From Acetatifactor muris (lineage in GTDB: Bacteria > Bacillota > Clostridia > Lachnospirales > Lachnospiraceae): a stretch of 64,000 nt of DNA. The notes under the pieces are model-generated. The model had not been told where the DNA came from and did not search any database. It was given only the letters and a program-made list of their open reading frames with translations. Below, piece by piece: positions 1 through 7,841 of this stretch. How positions within the stretch are numbered: the first letter of the stretch is position 1; every line of letters starts with the position of its first letter. The translations under genes and the position numbers were made by a program. The stretch spans positions 197,614-261,613 of the forward strand of contig JAMPHD010000001.1 of NCBI GenBank assembly GCA_023663635.1. The letters are read 5' to 3'.

Positions 1-304
1 GAAGACCATGATCTCCAACGATCCAGACGCTGTGATCTCTTTCTTTACGCAGTTGTCTCAGTCGCTGTACAGCAAGATGAGCGATATGTCCAAGTCCGTG
101 AAGGATTACAGGAGTTTTGGCAGTTTCTATGATGATAAGAAGATGAAGTCGGACTATGACGACTATACTTCCAAGATTGCCACTCTGGAGCAGAAATTGA
201 ACGATTATGAGGACAAATGGTACAGCAAGTTCTCCAAGATGGAGACTGCCATGGCCAAGATGCAGCAGAATGCAAGCGCCATAACCAGTCTTTTAGGAGG
301 TTGA
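1..304 (+). CDS. fliD: flagellar hook-associated protein 2 (filament cap), C-terminal end only
   Basis: The gene enters the window from the left; the reading frame is open from the first full codon at 2, so the methionine at position 8 is probably internal. The visible ~100 residues are strongly helical and end with the typical FliD tail: a Met/Gln/Ala-rich helix (METAMAKMQQN) and a final SLLGG. FliD forms the pentameric cap that folds flagellin subunits at the filament tip. fliS follows 4 nt after the stop, the usual fliD-fliS order, and both would be co-transcribed. Only the C-terminal coiled-coil part can be judged. Confidence 0.85.
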   Translation, partial: KTMISNDPDAVISFFTQLSQSLYSKMSDMSKSVKDYRSFGSFYDDKKMKSDYDDYTSKIATLEQKLNDYEDKWYSKFSKMETAMAKMQQNASAITSLLGG

Positions 305-308
305 TGAC

Positions 309-692
309 ATGGCATTACCCAATGCTTACGCACAGTATCAAAATAACCGCGTGCTGACGGCAAGTCCCGCGGAATTGACGCTGATGCTCTACGAGGGCGC
401 CATCAAGTTCTGTAATATAGCGGAGACTGCTCTGGATCAGAAGGACATTGCCAAGGCGAACACCAATATCATCAAGGTGGAGAAGATCATTGACTATCTC
501 CGGCAGACTTTGGATATGAAATATCCGGTAGCGCAGGATTTTGAAAATATATATTCCTATCTGTCCGGGCGTCTGGTTCAGGCGAATATCAGGAAAGATA
601 AGGAAATTCTGCAGGAAGTCAATATGCATTTGCGTTCCGTGCGTGACAATTGGAAAGAGGTAATGCGCATCAACAGAGAGAAAGGGACCTGA
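309..692 (+). CDS. fliS: flagellin export chaperone FliS
   Basis: A 127-residue protein, the usual FliS length. It begins MALPNAYAQYQNNRV followed by TASPAELTLMLYEGAIKFC, the classic FliS N-terminal signature (NAYxxYxxN, then the LMLYEGA helix). FliS is a cytosolic helical chaperone that wraps around the flagellin C-terminus and keeps it unfolded for type III export. AGGAGG at 296-301, inside the fliD end, lies 7 nt before the ATG, so translation is coupled to fliD. Its client flagellins lie about 0.8 and 2 kb downstream. Confidence 0.95.
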   Translation: MALPNAYAQYQNNRVLTASPAELTLMLYEGAIKFCNIAETALDQKDIAKANTNIIKVEKIIDYLRQTLDMKYPVAQDFENIYSYLSGRLVQANIRKDKEILQEVNMHLRSVRDNWKEVMRINREKGT

Positions 693-695
693 CAG

Positions 696-1169
696 ATGGA
701 GAATCAACTGAATATTTTATCCGAGAGCCTGGACCGCAAGGTCTGGGTTCTCCGGGAGATTCAGGAGTACAATGATCGACAGGAACAGGCATTTAAATCG
801 GAGCAGGCGGATCTTGACAGCTTTGACGCTGCCATCGAGGAGAAAGAGCGCCTGATACAGGAGCTCACGAAACTGGACGAGGGCTTTGAGGCTCTCTATG
901 ACCGGGTGGCGGGCGAACTGAAGGACAACCGCGGAAAATATGCTCCCAAGATCCGGGAACTGCAGGATAAGGTGGCTGAGGTCATGGATCTCAGCGTGGC
1001 CATCCAGGCGCAGGAGGCCCGGAACAAGAAACTGGTGGAGGACTATTTTGCCAAAGCCAGGACAGACCTGCACCGCAACCGACAGACATCCAAGGCAGCC
1101 TATGATTATTATAAGAACATGAGCGGCACCGGGTATGCGTCCTCTCAGTTTATGGACAGCAAGCAGTAG
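696..1169 (+). CDS. FlgN/FliT-like flagellar export chaperone (putative)
   Basis: A 157-residue, almost entirely helical, charged protein that starts 3 nt after the fliS stop. Its sequence is rich in Glu/Lys/Gln heptads, with no signal peptide or membrane segment. Position (fliD-fliS-x-flagellin) and the LDRKVWVLREIQEYNDRQ type N-terminus fit the poorly conserved FlgN/FliT class of flagellar chaperones, in which the first helix often contains a run of bulky hydrophobics. The assignment rests on context and helical character, because these families share little sequence. It is probably the last gene of the fli operon: the next 60 bases are AT-rich and lead into a SigD promoter. Confidence 0.6.
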   Translation: MENQLNILSESLDRKVWVLREIQEYNDRQEQAFKSEQADLDSFDAAIEEKERLIQELTKLDEGFEALYDRVAGELKDNRGKYAPKIRELQDKVAEVMDLSVAIQAQEARNKKLVEDYFAKARTDLHRNRQTSKAAYDYYKNMSGTGYASSQFMDSKQ

Positions 1170-1230
1170 CGCGGGTTGGACGGCGCAGAAAGACTTTTAA
1201 AATTTTTTTCAAAAAATTTTCAAAAAGCTA

Positions 1231-1257
1231 TTAACTTTTTCAAGATCTATCCGATAT
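1231..1257 (+). promoter_or_regulatory. SigD (sigma-28) promoter of flagellin gene 1
   Basis: TTAA at 1231-1234, 15 nt, then TCCGATAT at 1250-1257. This is the flagellar sigma factor consensus (TAAA, about 15 nt, GCCGATAT) with one -35 mismatch. The transcript would start near 1264 and have a leader of about 180 nt. The same geometry recurs at 2431-2457 and 2529-2555 in front of the second flagellin. Confidence 0.85.
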
Positions 1258-1404
1258 ACTTAACAAGTAAAGCAAAAGAACATCAAGTTCAACGCTTTCT
1301 TCTAAAGTGATTGGAAACTATCCGCACAATAGTGGAAGATCACTGTAACCACTACCGGGGAAGCCGGAACGTGCGAACCGGACGAACGGTAGACAAAAAC
1401 AACT

Positions 1405-1440
1405 GGCCTCAAGGATGGGGTCATCAAATTCAAGGAGGAA
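1405..1440 (+). promoter_or_regulatory. candidate CsrA-binding hairpin and SD, flagellin 1 leader
   Basis: GGCCTC (1405-1410) can pair, with two G-T wobbles, to GGGGTC (1417-1422), leaving AAGGAT in the loop. A second GGA lies in the Shine-Dalgarno sequence CAAGGAGGAA (1431-1440). A GGA in a hairpin loop plus a GGA overlapping the SD, about 20 nt apart, is the layout by which CsrA represses flagellin (hag) translation in Bacillus, where FliW relieves it. The second flagellin leader has the same arrangement. csrA and fliW are not in this window. Confidence 0.5.
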
Positions 1441-1446
1441 TATATT

Positions 1447-2256
1447 ATGGTAGTAAAACACAACTTAACCGCAATGAACTCTAACAGAATGCTTGGTCTT
1501 ACGACTGCAAGTCAGGCAAAGTCCACCGAGAAGTTGTCTTCCGGTTACAAGATCAACCGCGCGGCAGATGATGCAGCAGGTCTGGCAATTTCCGAGAAGA
1601 TGAGACGTCAGGTTCGTGGTCTGACTCAGGCATCCGCTAACGCACAGGATGGTATCTCCATGGTGCAGACAGCAGAGGGTGCTCTGAACGAAGTACACGA
1701 TATGCTGCAGCGTATCAACGAGTTGGCAGTTAAGGGCGAGAACGGCACTCTGACCGCAAGCGACCGCAGCTACATCAACAGCGAGGTTCAGCAGCTGATG
1801 AGCGAGATCGATCGTGTTGCATCCACCACCACTTTCAACGAGAAGAATCTGCTTACCGGTTCTTGCGCTAATGTAGATCTTCAGGTAGGTGCAGAGACCG
1901 GACAGCACATCACTCTTGAGATCGAGGCTATGTCCTGCAAGAGCATCGGACTTTCCGGCAGCGTGAAAGACGCAACAACCGCAGGTGCTCTGAACACCAG
2001 CGTAAAGGCTGCCATCGCAAAAGTGAACGAGCAGCGTTCCACTCTTGGTGCGGTTCAGAACAGACTGGAGCACACCATCAACAACCTTGACAACATTGTT
2101 GAGAACACCACCAGCGCTGAGGCATCCATCCGTGATACCGATATGGCGAATGAGATGGTTAAGTACTCCAACAACAACATCCTTGCTCAGGCAGGTCAGG
2201 CTATGTTGGCACAGTCCAATCAGGCTAACCAGGGCGTTCTGTCCTTGCTTGGCTAA
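1447..2256 (+). CDS. flagellin (copy 1)
   Basis: A 269-residue flagellin with the conserved N-terminal D0/D1 helices (MVVKHNLTAMNSNR, SSGYKINRAADDAAGLAISE, QDGISMVQTAEGALNEVHDM) and the C-terminal D1/D0 region (ALNTSVKAAIAKVNEQRSTL, then AQAGQAMLAQSNQANQGVL). Only about 50 residues separate the two halves, so the filament lacks a large surface domain. Cys140 and Cys164 in that central part are unusual, since most flagellins have no cysteine. The protein is identical to that encoded at 2676-3485. SD AAGGAGG lies 8 nt before the ATG. Transcription is from the SigD promoter at 1231-1257 and ends at the hairpin at 2304-2336. FliS, encoded upstream, is its likely export chaperone. Confidence 0.97.
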   Translation: MVVKHNLTAMNSNRMLGLTTASQAKSTEKLSSGYKINRAADDAAGLAISEKMRRQVRGLTQASANAQDGISMVQTAEGALNEVHDMLQRINELAVKGENGTLTASDRSYINSEVQQLMSEIDRVASTTTFNEKNLLTGSCANVDLQVGAETGQHITLEIEAMSCKSIGLSGSVKDATTAGALNTSVKAAIAKVNEQRSTLGAVQNRLEHTINNLDNIVENTTSAEASIRDTDMANEMVKYSNNNILAQAGQAMLAQSNQANQGVLSLLG

Positions 2257-2303
2257 TAGGATCAGGGGTTGTGATCTGAAAGATTCATACGGAAAACTAC
2301 CGG

Positions 2304-2336
2304 AGCAGGGTCGGCATTTGCCGGCTCTGCTTTTTT
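2304..2336 (+). terminator. Rho-independent terminator after flagellin 1
   Basis: A 12-bp stem (AGCAGGGTCGGC with GCCGGCTCTGCT, two wobbles) with loop ATTT is followed by six T at 2331-2336. It separates the two flagellin transcription units. Confidence 0.85.
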
Positions 2337-2430
2337 GTACATAAAATGGCAGGGATCGGATTGTTTTAAAATTTTTTTGCTGCAATTTTTTTGTTGCAAA
2401 ATTTTTGCAGCAAAAAATTTGCATAAGCCC

Positions 2431-2457
2431 TAAAGAATCCGGAAAAGTCTCCGATAT
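2431..2457 (+). promoter_or_regulatory. SigD promoter P1 of flagellin gene 2
   Basis: TAAA at 2431-2434, 15 nt, TCCGATAT at 2450-2457: a full match to the flagellar sigma consensus except the first base of the -10. It would start transcription near 2464, about 210 nt before the flagellin start codon. Confidence 0.8.
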
Positions 2458-2528
2458 ATATAGTGTCGGGCGGTAAGAGAGCTCAGGAGGACGATTAAAA
2501 AGAAAAGTAAAAAATTTGAAATCGCCTC

Positions 2529-2555
2529 TAAAGTTTCTCGAGAAACATCCGATAT
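2529..2555 (+). promoter_or_regulatory. SigD promoter P2 of flagellin gene 2
   Basis: TAAA at 2529-2532, 15 nt, TCCGATAT at 2548-2555, the same spacing as P1 98 bp upstream. It is followed by AACAAGTAAAG, which also follows the flagellin 1 promoter, so the two leaders share their first bases. The start would be near 2562, giving a leader of about 115 nt. Confidence 0.85.
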
Positions 2556-2637
2556 AGATAACAAGTAAAGAAAGTTTACCGGAACACCGCAGTCAGACAC
2601 AGATCTGTCAGAGGATGCCGGCAGACAAATAGGAAAA

Positions 2638-2670
2638 GCCTAAGGAACAGGCGTAAATTCAGGGAGGAAA
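2638..2670 (+). promoter_or_regulatory. candidate CsrA-binding hairpin and SD, flagellin 2 leader
   Basis: GCCT (2638-2641) pairs with AGGC (2649-2652) around the loop AAGGAAC, placing a GGA in a hairpin loop. The SD AGGGAGG (2661-2667) supplies a second GGA. The sequence differs from that of the flagellin 1 leader but the architecture is the same, which argues for selection on structure. Confidence 0.5.
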
Positions 2671-2675
2671 AAACT

Positions 2676-3485
2676 ATGGTAGTAAAACACAACTTAACCG
2701 CAATGAACTCTAACAGAATGCTCGGTCTCACGACTGCAAGTCAGGCAAAGTCCACCGAGAAGTTGTCTTCCGGTTACAAGATCAACCGCGCGGCAGATGA
2801 TGCAGCAGGTCTGGCAATTTCCGAGAAGATGAGACGTCAGGTTCGTGGTCTGACTCAGGCATCCGCTAACGCACAGGATGGTATCTCCATGGTGCAGACA
2901 GCAGAGGGTGCTCTGAACGAAGTACACGATATGCTGCAGCGTATCAACGAGTTGGCAGTTAAGGGCGAGAACGGCACTCTGACCGCAAGCGACCGCAGCT
3001 ACATCAACAGCGAGGTTCAGCAGCTGATGAGCGAGATCGATCGTGTTGCATCCACCACCACTTTCAACGAGAAGAATCTGCTTACCGGTTCTTGCGCTAA
3101 TGTAGATCTTCAGGTAGGTGCAGAGACCGGACAGCACATCACTCTTGAGATCGAGGCTATGTCCTGCAAGAGCATCGGACTTTCCGGCAGCGTGAAAGAC
3201 GCAACAACCGCAGGTGCTCTGAACACCAGCGTAAAGGCTGCCATCGCAAAAGTGAACGAGCAGCGTTCCACTCTTGGTGCGGTTCAGAACAGACTGGAGC
3301 ACACCATCAACAACCTTGACAACATTGTTGAGAACACCACCAGCGCTGAGGCATCCATCCGTGATACCGATATGGCGAATGAGATGGTTAAGTACTCCAA
3401 CAACAACATCCTTGCTCAGGCAGGTCAGGCTATGTTGGCACAGTCCAATCAGGCAAACCAGGGTGTACTCTCTCTGCTTGGCTAA
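2676..3485 (+). CDS. flagellin (copy 2)
   Basis: Encodes a 269-residue flagellin identical to that at 1447-2256. The DNA differs only by two silent changes near the start (offset 47 and 53 of the gene) and a handful in the last 30 bases; about 725 bp between are identical, although the flanking leaders and terminators differ. This pattern points to recent gene conversion or duplication. The gene has two SigD promoters where copy 1 has one, so it may be the more strongly expressed copy. SD GGGAGG lies 9 nt before the ATG; a terminator follows at 3498-3529. Confidence 0.97.
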   Translation: MVVKHNLTAMNSNRMLGLTTASQAKSTEKLSSGYKINRAADDAAGLAISEKMRRQVRGLTQASANAQDGISMVQTAEGALNEVHDMLQRINELAVKGENGTLTASDRSYINSEVQQLMSEIDRVASTTTFNEKNLLTGSCANVDLQVGAETGQHITLEIEAMSCKSIGLSGSVKDATTAGALNTSVKAAIAKVNEQRSTLGAVQNRLEHTINNLDNIVENTTSAEASIRDTDMANEMVKYSNNNILAQAGQAMLAQSNQANQGVLSLLG

Positions 3486-3497
3486 TAAACGGAACTC

Positions 3498-3529
3498 AAA
3501 AGGGTTGGCGAAAGTCAACCCTTTTTTTA
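3498..3529 (+). terminator. Rho-independent terminator after flagellin 2
   Basis: AGGGTTG (3501-3507) pairs with CAACCCT (3516-3522); with an extra wobble and a C-G pair the stem closes on a GAAA tetraloop. Seven to eight T follow. The upstream A-run makes the stem partly bidirectional. Confidence 0.9.
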
Positions 3530-3532
3530 TTA

Positions 3533-3603
3533 GCAACGGGCAGTTCGCGGAGCGTGCTGCCCGTTGCTACATAAGGGCAGTATTTTCTGCGAACTGCCCG
3601 TTG
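3533..3603. repeat. three-part inverted repeat with mutually exclusive hairpins
   Basis: The segment CAACGGGCAGTTCGC (3534-3548) is perfectly complementary to GCGAACTGCCCGTTG (3589-3603). Its first part, GCAACGGGCAG (3533-3543), is also perfectly complementary to CTGCCCGTTGC (3557-3567). The two hairpins cannot form together. The element lies just after the flagellin terminator and 40 nt before the methyltransferase start codon, with no T-run of its own. Confidence 0.75.
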
Positions 3604-3642
3604 TTTGGTAAAGTTGTTGGAACGGTGGAATGAGAGGAAATT

Positions 3643-4629
3643 ATGAGGAAATTGGTAAAAGACACAACCGAGCGTAATCTGGGCAAGAGGCATCATACCT
3701 GCAGACTGTGCAAGGCGGAGGGGATGTTCGACTCCTACCTGGTCCGGGAGATGATGCAGGATACCGGAGAGGAATTTGAATATTTTGTGTGTGGCGAATG
3801 TGAGTGTCTGCAGATCGCCGAGATACCGGAGGATCTGGGAAAGTATTATGGAAAGGACTATTACAGTTTTGCGCAGGAGGAGTATCCCGGTATCCAATAT
3901 GATACTCCTGTCAAGAGAGAGGACAAGATTCTGGACGTGGGTTGTGGCAGCGGCGTGTGGCTGCTACAGAAATCTCTGATCGGATGGGGCAACCTTCACG
4001 GCTGCGATCCCTTTCTTGAGCGGGATATGCACTACGGAGATCGGGTGCGGATCACCAAATGTTCCATTCATGAGATGGAAGGCGCCGCGTCCTATGACGA
4101 AGTCAGAATGCGGGATGTATTTGAGCATATGACGGATCCTGTGGAGGCCCTGCGGAGCGCGTCCAAGCTCTTAAAGCCGGGAGCGGTGCTCGTCATGGAT
4201 ATTCCCGTTTTTCCTAATGTGGCCTTTGATATGTTTGGTCCCCATTGGTTTCAGATCGACGCGCCGAGACATATTTTCCTGCACTCCAAGAAGAGCCTTG
4301 CGTATCTGGAGGAGCAGAGCGGATTGAAGATCATCAAAATGGAATATGATTCGGATTATTCCCAGATCTTCAGAAGTTTCTTTTATTCCATGGGCGTTCC
4401 GTTCTATGAGCTGACAGAGGAAATGTTGAACATGTATTTTAATGAGGAGGCAAAGCAGAGTATGATGCAGGCCACCCGACATTGCAATAATACGGAATGC
4501 GGCGACCACGCCAAGATCTATTGGGTGTACGGCGATGCGGAGGAGAGCGCGTGGGATGATATCATCAAATACGCGAAAGAGAATGAATATGTGGACAGGA
4601 GCGTCAAGGCGCGGATAGCCGTGACTTGA
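3643..4629 (+). CDS. class I SAM-dependent methyltransferase with N-terminal Cys cluster
   Basis: A 328-residue protein. Residues 20-55 hold a CxxC...CxxCxC cluster (C20, C23, C50, C53, C55) that looks like a zinc knuckle. Residues 95-105 carry the SAM-binding glycine loop (KILDVGCGSGVW), followed by a typical Rossmann methyltransferase fold with MRDVFEHMTDPVEAL and KLLKPGAVLVMDIPVF. Such proteins methylate small molecules or sugars in glycan and polyketide pathways. It is the first gene after the flagellins and precedes the large glycosyltransferase, so O- or C-methylation of a flagellin or surface glycan is the likely role (inference). SD AGAGG lies 6 nt before the ATG. The stop codon lies inside a 29-bp tandem repeat. 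Confidence 0.8.
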   Translation: MRKLVKDTTERNLGKRHHTCRLCKAEGMFDSYLVREMMQDTGEEFEYFVCGECECLQIAEIPEDLGKYYGKDYYSFAQEEYPGIQYDTPVKREDKILDVGCGSGVWLLQKSLIGWGNLHGCDPFLERDMHYGDRVRITKCSIHEMEGAASYDEVRMRDVFEHMTDPVEALRSASKLLKPGAVLVMDIPVFPNVAFDMFGPHWFQIDAPRHIFLHSKKSLAYLEEQSGLKIIKMEYDSDYSQIFRSFFYSMGVPFYELTEEMLNMYFNEEAKQSMMQATRHCNNTECGDHAKIYWVYGDAEESAWDDIIKYAKENEYVDRSVKARIAVT

Positions 4630-4697
4630 ATACTTAAAAGCGGACAGCCGTGACTTGAACATTAAAAAGCGGATAGCCGGGACTTGAACATTTAGAA
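4611..4697 (+). repeat. three tandem 29-bp repeats across the methyltransferase stop
   Basis: Units at 4611-4639, 4640-4668 and 4669-4697 share GCGGATAGCCGTGACTTGAA with few changes. The first unit covers the last six codons and stop of the methyltransferase gene; the other two lie in the gap before the glycosyltransferase. The unit length is not a multiple of three. The array probably arose by duplication of the gene end. Confidence 0.85.
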
Positions 4698-4711
4698 ACG
4701 GAAACGGGTGT

Positions 4712-7700
4712 ATGAATGGTATGGCAGGTAAAAATGATGGCGCAGACAACACCGGCAGGGCCGATCAGGCCGGTAACAATGATCGGGCAGGCCGGATGAA
4801 GAAGATTGGTGCGGTTTGTCTTGTGGAGGGAAGTGGCCGGAGGGAACTTTCTTTCGAGGAGATCCTGTTGGATGAGACATTGGCGCAGGGCGATATCCGG
4901 GTTTCTCAGGAGGCCTTGCGGCATGTCGGGGGCGTGAATTACCGGCTGGGAGCCAAGCGGGAGTATGAGCTGTTGATCCGGATCGCCCGGGAATACACAG
5001 TCCTGCAGTTGGGGAAGGATGATGCCGCCGAAATCCTGCAGAACGCGAATTGGGAATGCGTCAATGACGTGTATGGGACGATCGGATGTCCCGGGGGATC
5101 GGTTCAGAGGAATTCGGATGGCAATCCGGCGGTAGATCCTGAGAATCCGTGTGAGGATCTGAAAACGGACTGCTATATCATAGGGAGATACAGAACCGAA
5201 CTGCAGGAACTCGGCTGTCTCGATGATGCCGTGCTCGGCATCGTGGAGGCGGGCGGCGGGGGCATCACGGACTATCTGAAAGGCATGATCGCAGGATCAA
5301 AGGATTTTTACAATATCTATGACTGCACACAGCCCATCCTGATCTATCGGGGAAGTGATCTGTGCTATGGAATCCTGGACACCTTTGCGCGGTGCATGGG
5401 GGATGCTCTGGAGCGGTTGGGACAGAGGGTGGAATACTTTGACGTCTCAGCGCAGCCGTTTGAGGAATTGGCGGATTATGTAAAGCGAAGATACAAAGCG
5501 GTGATCGGTATGCAGACGGAGCTGTTTTCCTTAAAGTGGAATACCGGGCAATTCGTGCATGATGATATCGGGGCGCCTAAGTATCAGTTTCTGTTCGATC
5601 ATCCCATTCGGGTGCCGGACCATTTACGGCAGGTGCCTGAGAATTTCTGTGTGTTGGTGCCGGATGGGAACTATCGGAAATTTGTGGAAGATTATTATGG
5701 ACATTCGGCCAGGTTCCTCCCGCCGGGTGGAAGGGAACTCCTCCGGGAAAAATTTCCCGGAGAGGAGAACTTTCCCGAAGAAGACGGATCGCTCGGAGAA
5801 ACGCGACTTCCCGGAGGGGAAAACCTTCCTCAATGGGAAAACCTTCCCCAATGGGAAGGTAAAGTATACGATCTTGTGTTCCTGGGGAGTTACTATGACG
5901 GGCCCCTCAAAGATCTGCAGACAGTTTGGGGTATGGACCGAAAGAGAGCGCATTTTCTGAACCGATATATTCTGTATATGCGCAGGGATCTGCGCATGAC
6001 TCCGGAGGAGGCTCTTCGAAAGACGCTGGATCATTACGGCATTTCCTGCACCAAGGAAGAATTTATGCGGATCATGTATGAGGAGAGATGGGTGACTTAT
6101 TGTCTGTCCTATCACTACCGAAATAAGGTCATCCGGCTGCTGTTGGAGGCGGGTATCACTCTGCATGTATTCGGCGATACATGGCGGCAGAGCCCCATGT
6201 GGGGACATCCGTTTCTGATCCCGCATGAGGAGGTAAAAGGGGACGCCGCGTTGGAGGTCTATGCCAAGGCAAAACTGTCTCTGAATATCATGACATGGCA
6301 CAAGGACGGATTTACGGAGCGGATTGCCAATGCCATGTTGCAAAAAGCGGTGGTGATCACGGACCGTACCGCTTATCTGGACAGGAATTTTACAGATGGC
6401 GCGGAACTTGTTCTGTTCGACTTGGGACATCTTGAAGAGGTGCCGGGGAAGGTAAAGGAATTGCTCGCCGATGAAAAGCTGCGGGCACGGATCGCCGAAA
6501 ATGCCTATCAAAAGGCTCTGACCCTGCACACTTGGGACGCGCGGGCCAAGACGATATTGAAATGGATTGAGGAAGACGGCGGCTTTGGCCGGGGGAATGT
6601 TCCGGACGATGTCGAGGTTTCCGAGGATGCCGATGCTCCCGATGCTCCCGACAAAAAACGTCTGGTTCTGTTTCAGGGGGAGTTGGACACGCTCAACTTA
6701 TTCAGCGACCGGCTCAAACAGGGCTTTATACAGGCGGGTTATGAGATTTTTGACTTTGATCTGCGAAAGAGCGCGGCGAGTCTGGGGCGGCTGTATGCGT
6801 ATCTGCGGGAGGGCCCGGTCACGGCCATGATCGCTTTCAACAGTCTCATTTTCGGGATGACGCTCCCGTCCGGGGCGAATGTGTGGGAGACTTTGGGTAT
6901 CCCCTGCGTCAATATTTTGGTGGATCATCCGTTCTGGTATCACGATATGCTCATGCGTATGCCCTCCACCGGGATCGCGCTGTGCATCGACCGCAATCAC
7001 ATGGATTATGTGGAGCGTTTTTATCCGCATATCCCCACTGTGGGTTTTCTGCCACACGGGGGGACATCCTGCGGCGGAGGGCTCAAACCCATGCGGGAGC
7101 GCGGGATCGAAGTGCTGTATGCGGGCAGTCTGTACGCCGATTCCATACCTGAGACGGATTGGAGCGAATGGGATTTTGATGCCCGAAAGATCTGCGACCG
7201 GACGATAGAGCGGCTGCTCGCCCGGCCGGAGGACACCATCGAGGCAGTGTTGGAACAGGAGCTCCTTGCGGAAAACATCCGACTGCCGGACGAGGATCTG
7301 AGGCGGTTTATCTCTTCCTGTGTACGGGTGGAGAGAGTGGTGAGCTCGCACTACAGGGAGCGGGTGGTGGGATCCGTCGCCAAGGCTGGAATCTCTCTGG
7401 AACTGTACGGCGAGGGATGGCAGAGTTGCGACTGGATCAGCCTCCCCAATGTACATTACGGCGGCAGGATCGCCCCGGAGAAAATATTGACTTTGATGGG
7501 GGACAGCAGGATCGTGTTGAACACATTGCCATGGTTTAAGGACGGCAGTCACGAGCGGGTGTTCAATGCCATGCTCTGCGGCGCGGTGGCGGTGTCCGAG
7601 CATTCCAAATATCTGAGGGAGACCTTGCCCGAGGATGTGTGGGTATCTTTTGATCTGTCCGAGGACAGTCTGAAGGCCCTTCCGCAGCGCGTGAAGGTGT

Positions 7701-7825
7701 TGCTGTCCGATGAGGCAAAGCTGCAGGAGACGGCGGACGCGGGATACCGATTGGCCCTAAATGACCACACATGGGAGGCCAGGGCCATGGAACTGCACAG
7801 AGATCTGCTGAGTTGTTGGGAATGA
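4712..7825 (+). CDS. large tandem-domain glycosyltransferase, CgeB/GT4-like
   Basis: A 1037-residue cytosolic protein with two copies of a CgeB-type glycosyltransferase module (DUF3880 / Glyco_trans_1_2 type). Module 1 spans about residues 270-620, with HVFGDTW near 484, LNIMTWHKDGFTERIANAML and ITDRTAYL. Module 2 spans about 650-1035, with LELYGEGW, LNTLPWFKDGSHERVFNAML and VSEHSKYL. The conserved Glu after DG(F/S) fits the nucleotide-sugar site of GT4-like enzymes. Residues about 345-385 are a repetitive insertion (ENLPQW twice). The first 28 residues are low-complexity; the ATG at 4712 has no good SD, and 4796 is an alternative. Its place after the flagellins suggests flagellin or cell-surface glycosylation (inference); donor and acceptor are unknown. 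Confidence 0.8.
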   Translation: MNGMAGKNDGADNTGRADQAGNNDRAGRMKKIGAVCLVEGSGRRELSFEEILLDETLAQGDIRVSQEALRHVGGVNYRLGAKREYELLIRIAREYTVLQLGKDDAAEILQNANWECVNDVYGTIGCPGGSVQRNSDGNPAVDPENPCEDLKTDCYIIGRYRTELQELGCLDDAVLGIVEAGGGGITDYLKGMIAGSKDFYNIYDCTQPILIYRGSDLCYGILDTFARCMGDALERLGQRVEYFDVSAQPFEELADYVKRRYKAVIGMQTELFSLKWNTGQFVHDDIGAPKYQFLFDHPIRVPDHLRQVPENFCVLVPDGNYRKFVEDYYGHSARFLPPGGRELLREKFPGEENFPEEDGSLGETRLPGGENLPQWENLPQWEGKVYDLVFLGSYYDGPLKDLQTVWGMDRKRAHFLNRYILYMRRDLRMTPEEALRKTLDHYGISCTKEEFMRIMYEERWVTYCLSYHYRNKVIRLLLEAGITLHVFGDTWRQSPMWGHPFLIPHEEVKGDAALEVYAKAKLSLNIMTWHKDGFTERIANAMLQKAVVITDRTAYLDRNFTDGAELVLFDLGHLEEVPGKVKELLADEKLRARIAENAYQKALTLHTWDARAKTILKWIEEDGGFGRGNVPDDVEVSEDADAPDAPDKKRLVLFQGELDTLNLFSDRLKQGFIQAGYEIFDFDLRKSAASLGRLYAYLREGPVTAMIAFNSLIFGMTLPSGANVWETLGIPCVNILVDHPFWYHDMLMRMPSTGIALCIDRNHMDYVERFYPHIPTVGFLPHGGTSCGGGLKPMRERGIEVLYAGSLYADSIPETDWSEWDFDARKICDRTIERLLARPEDTIEAVLEQELLAENIRLPDEDLRRFISSCVRVERVVSSHYRERVVGSVAKAGISLELYGEGWQSCDWISLPNVHYGGRIAPEKILTLMGDSRIVLNTLPWFKDGSHERVFNAMLCGAVAVSEHSKYLRETLPEDVWVSFDLSEDSLKALPQRVKVLLSDEAKLQETADAGYRLALNDHTWEARAMELHRDLLSCWE

Positions 7826-7841
7826 ACTCAATATGCAACGA

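Noticed and set aside
1465..2424. Long open frame antisense to flagellin 1 (and a similar one at 2694-3536)
   Set aside because: It mirrors the codon pattern of a highly expressed gene, has no ribosome binding site, and encodes a Cys/Leu/His-rich sequence with no recognisable features.
4611..4697. CRISPR array
   Set aside because: The units are contiguous with no spacers, and no cas gene is nearby. No other array-like spacing was seen in the window.
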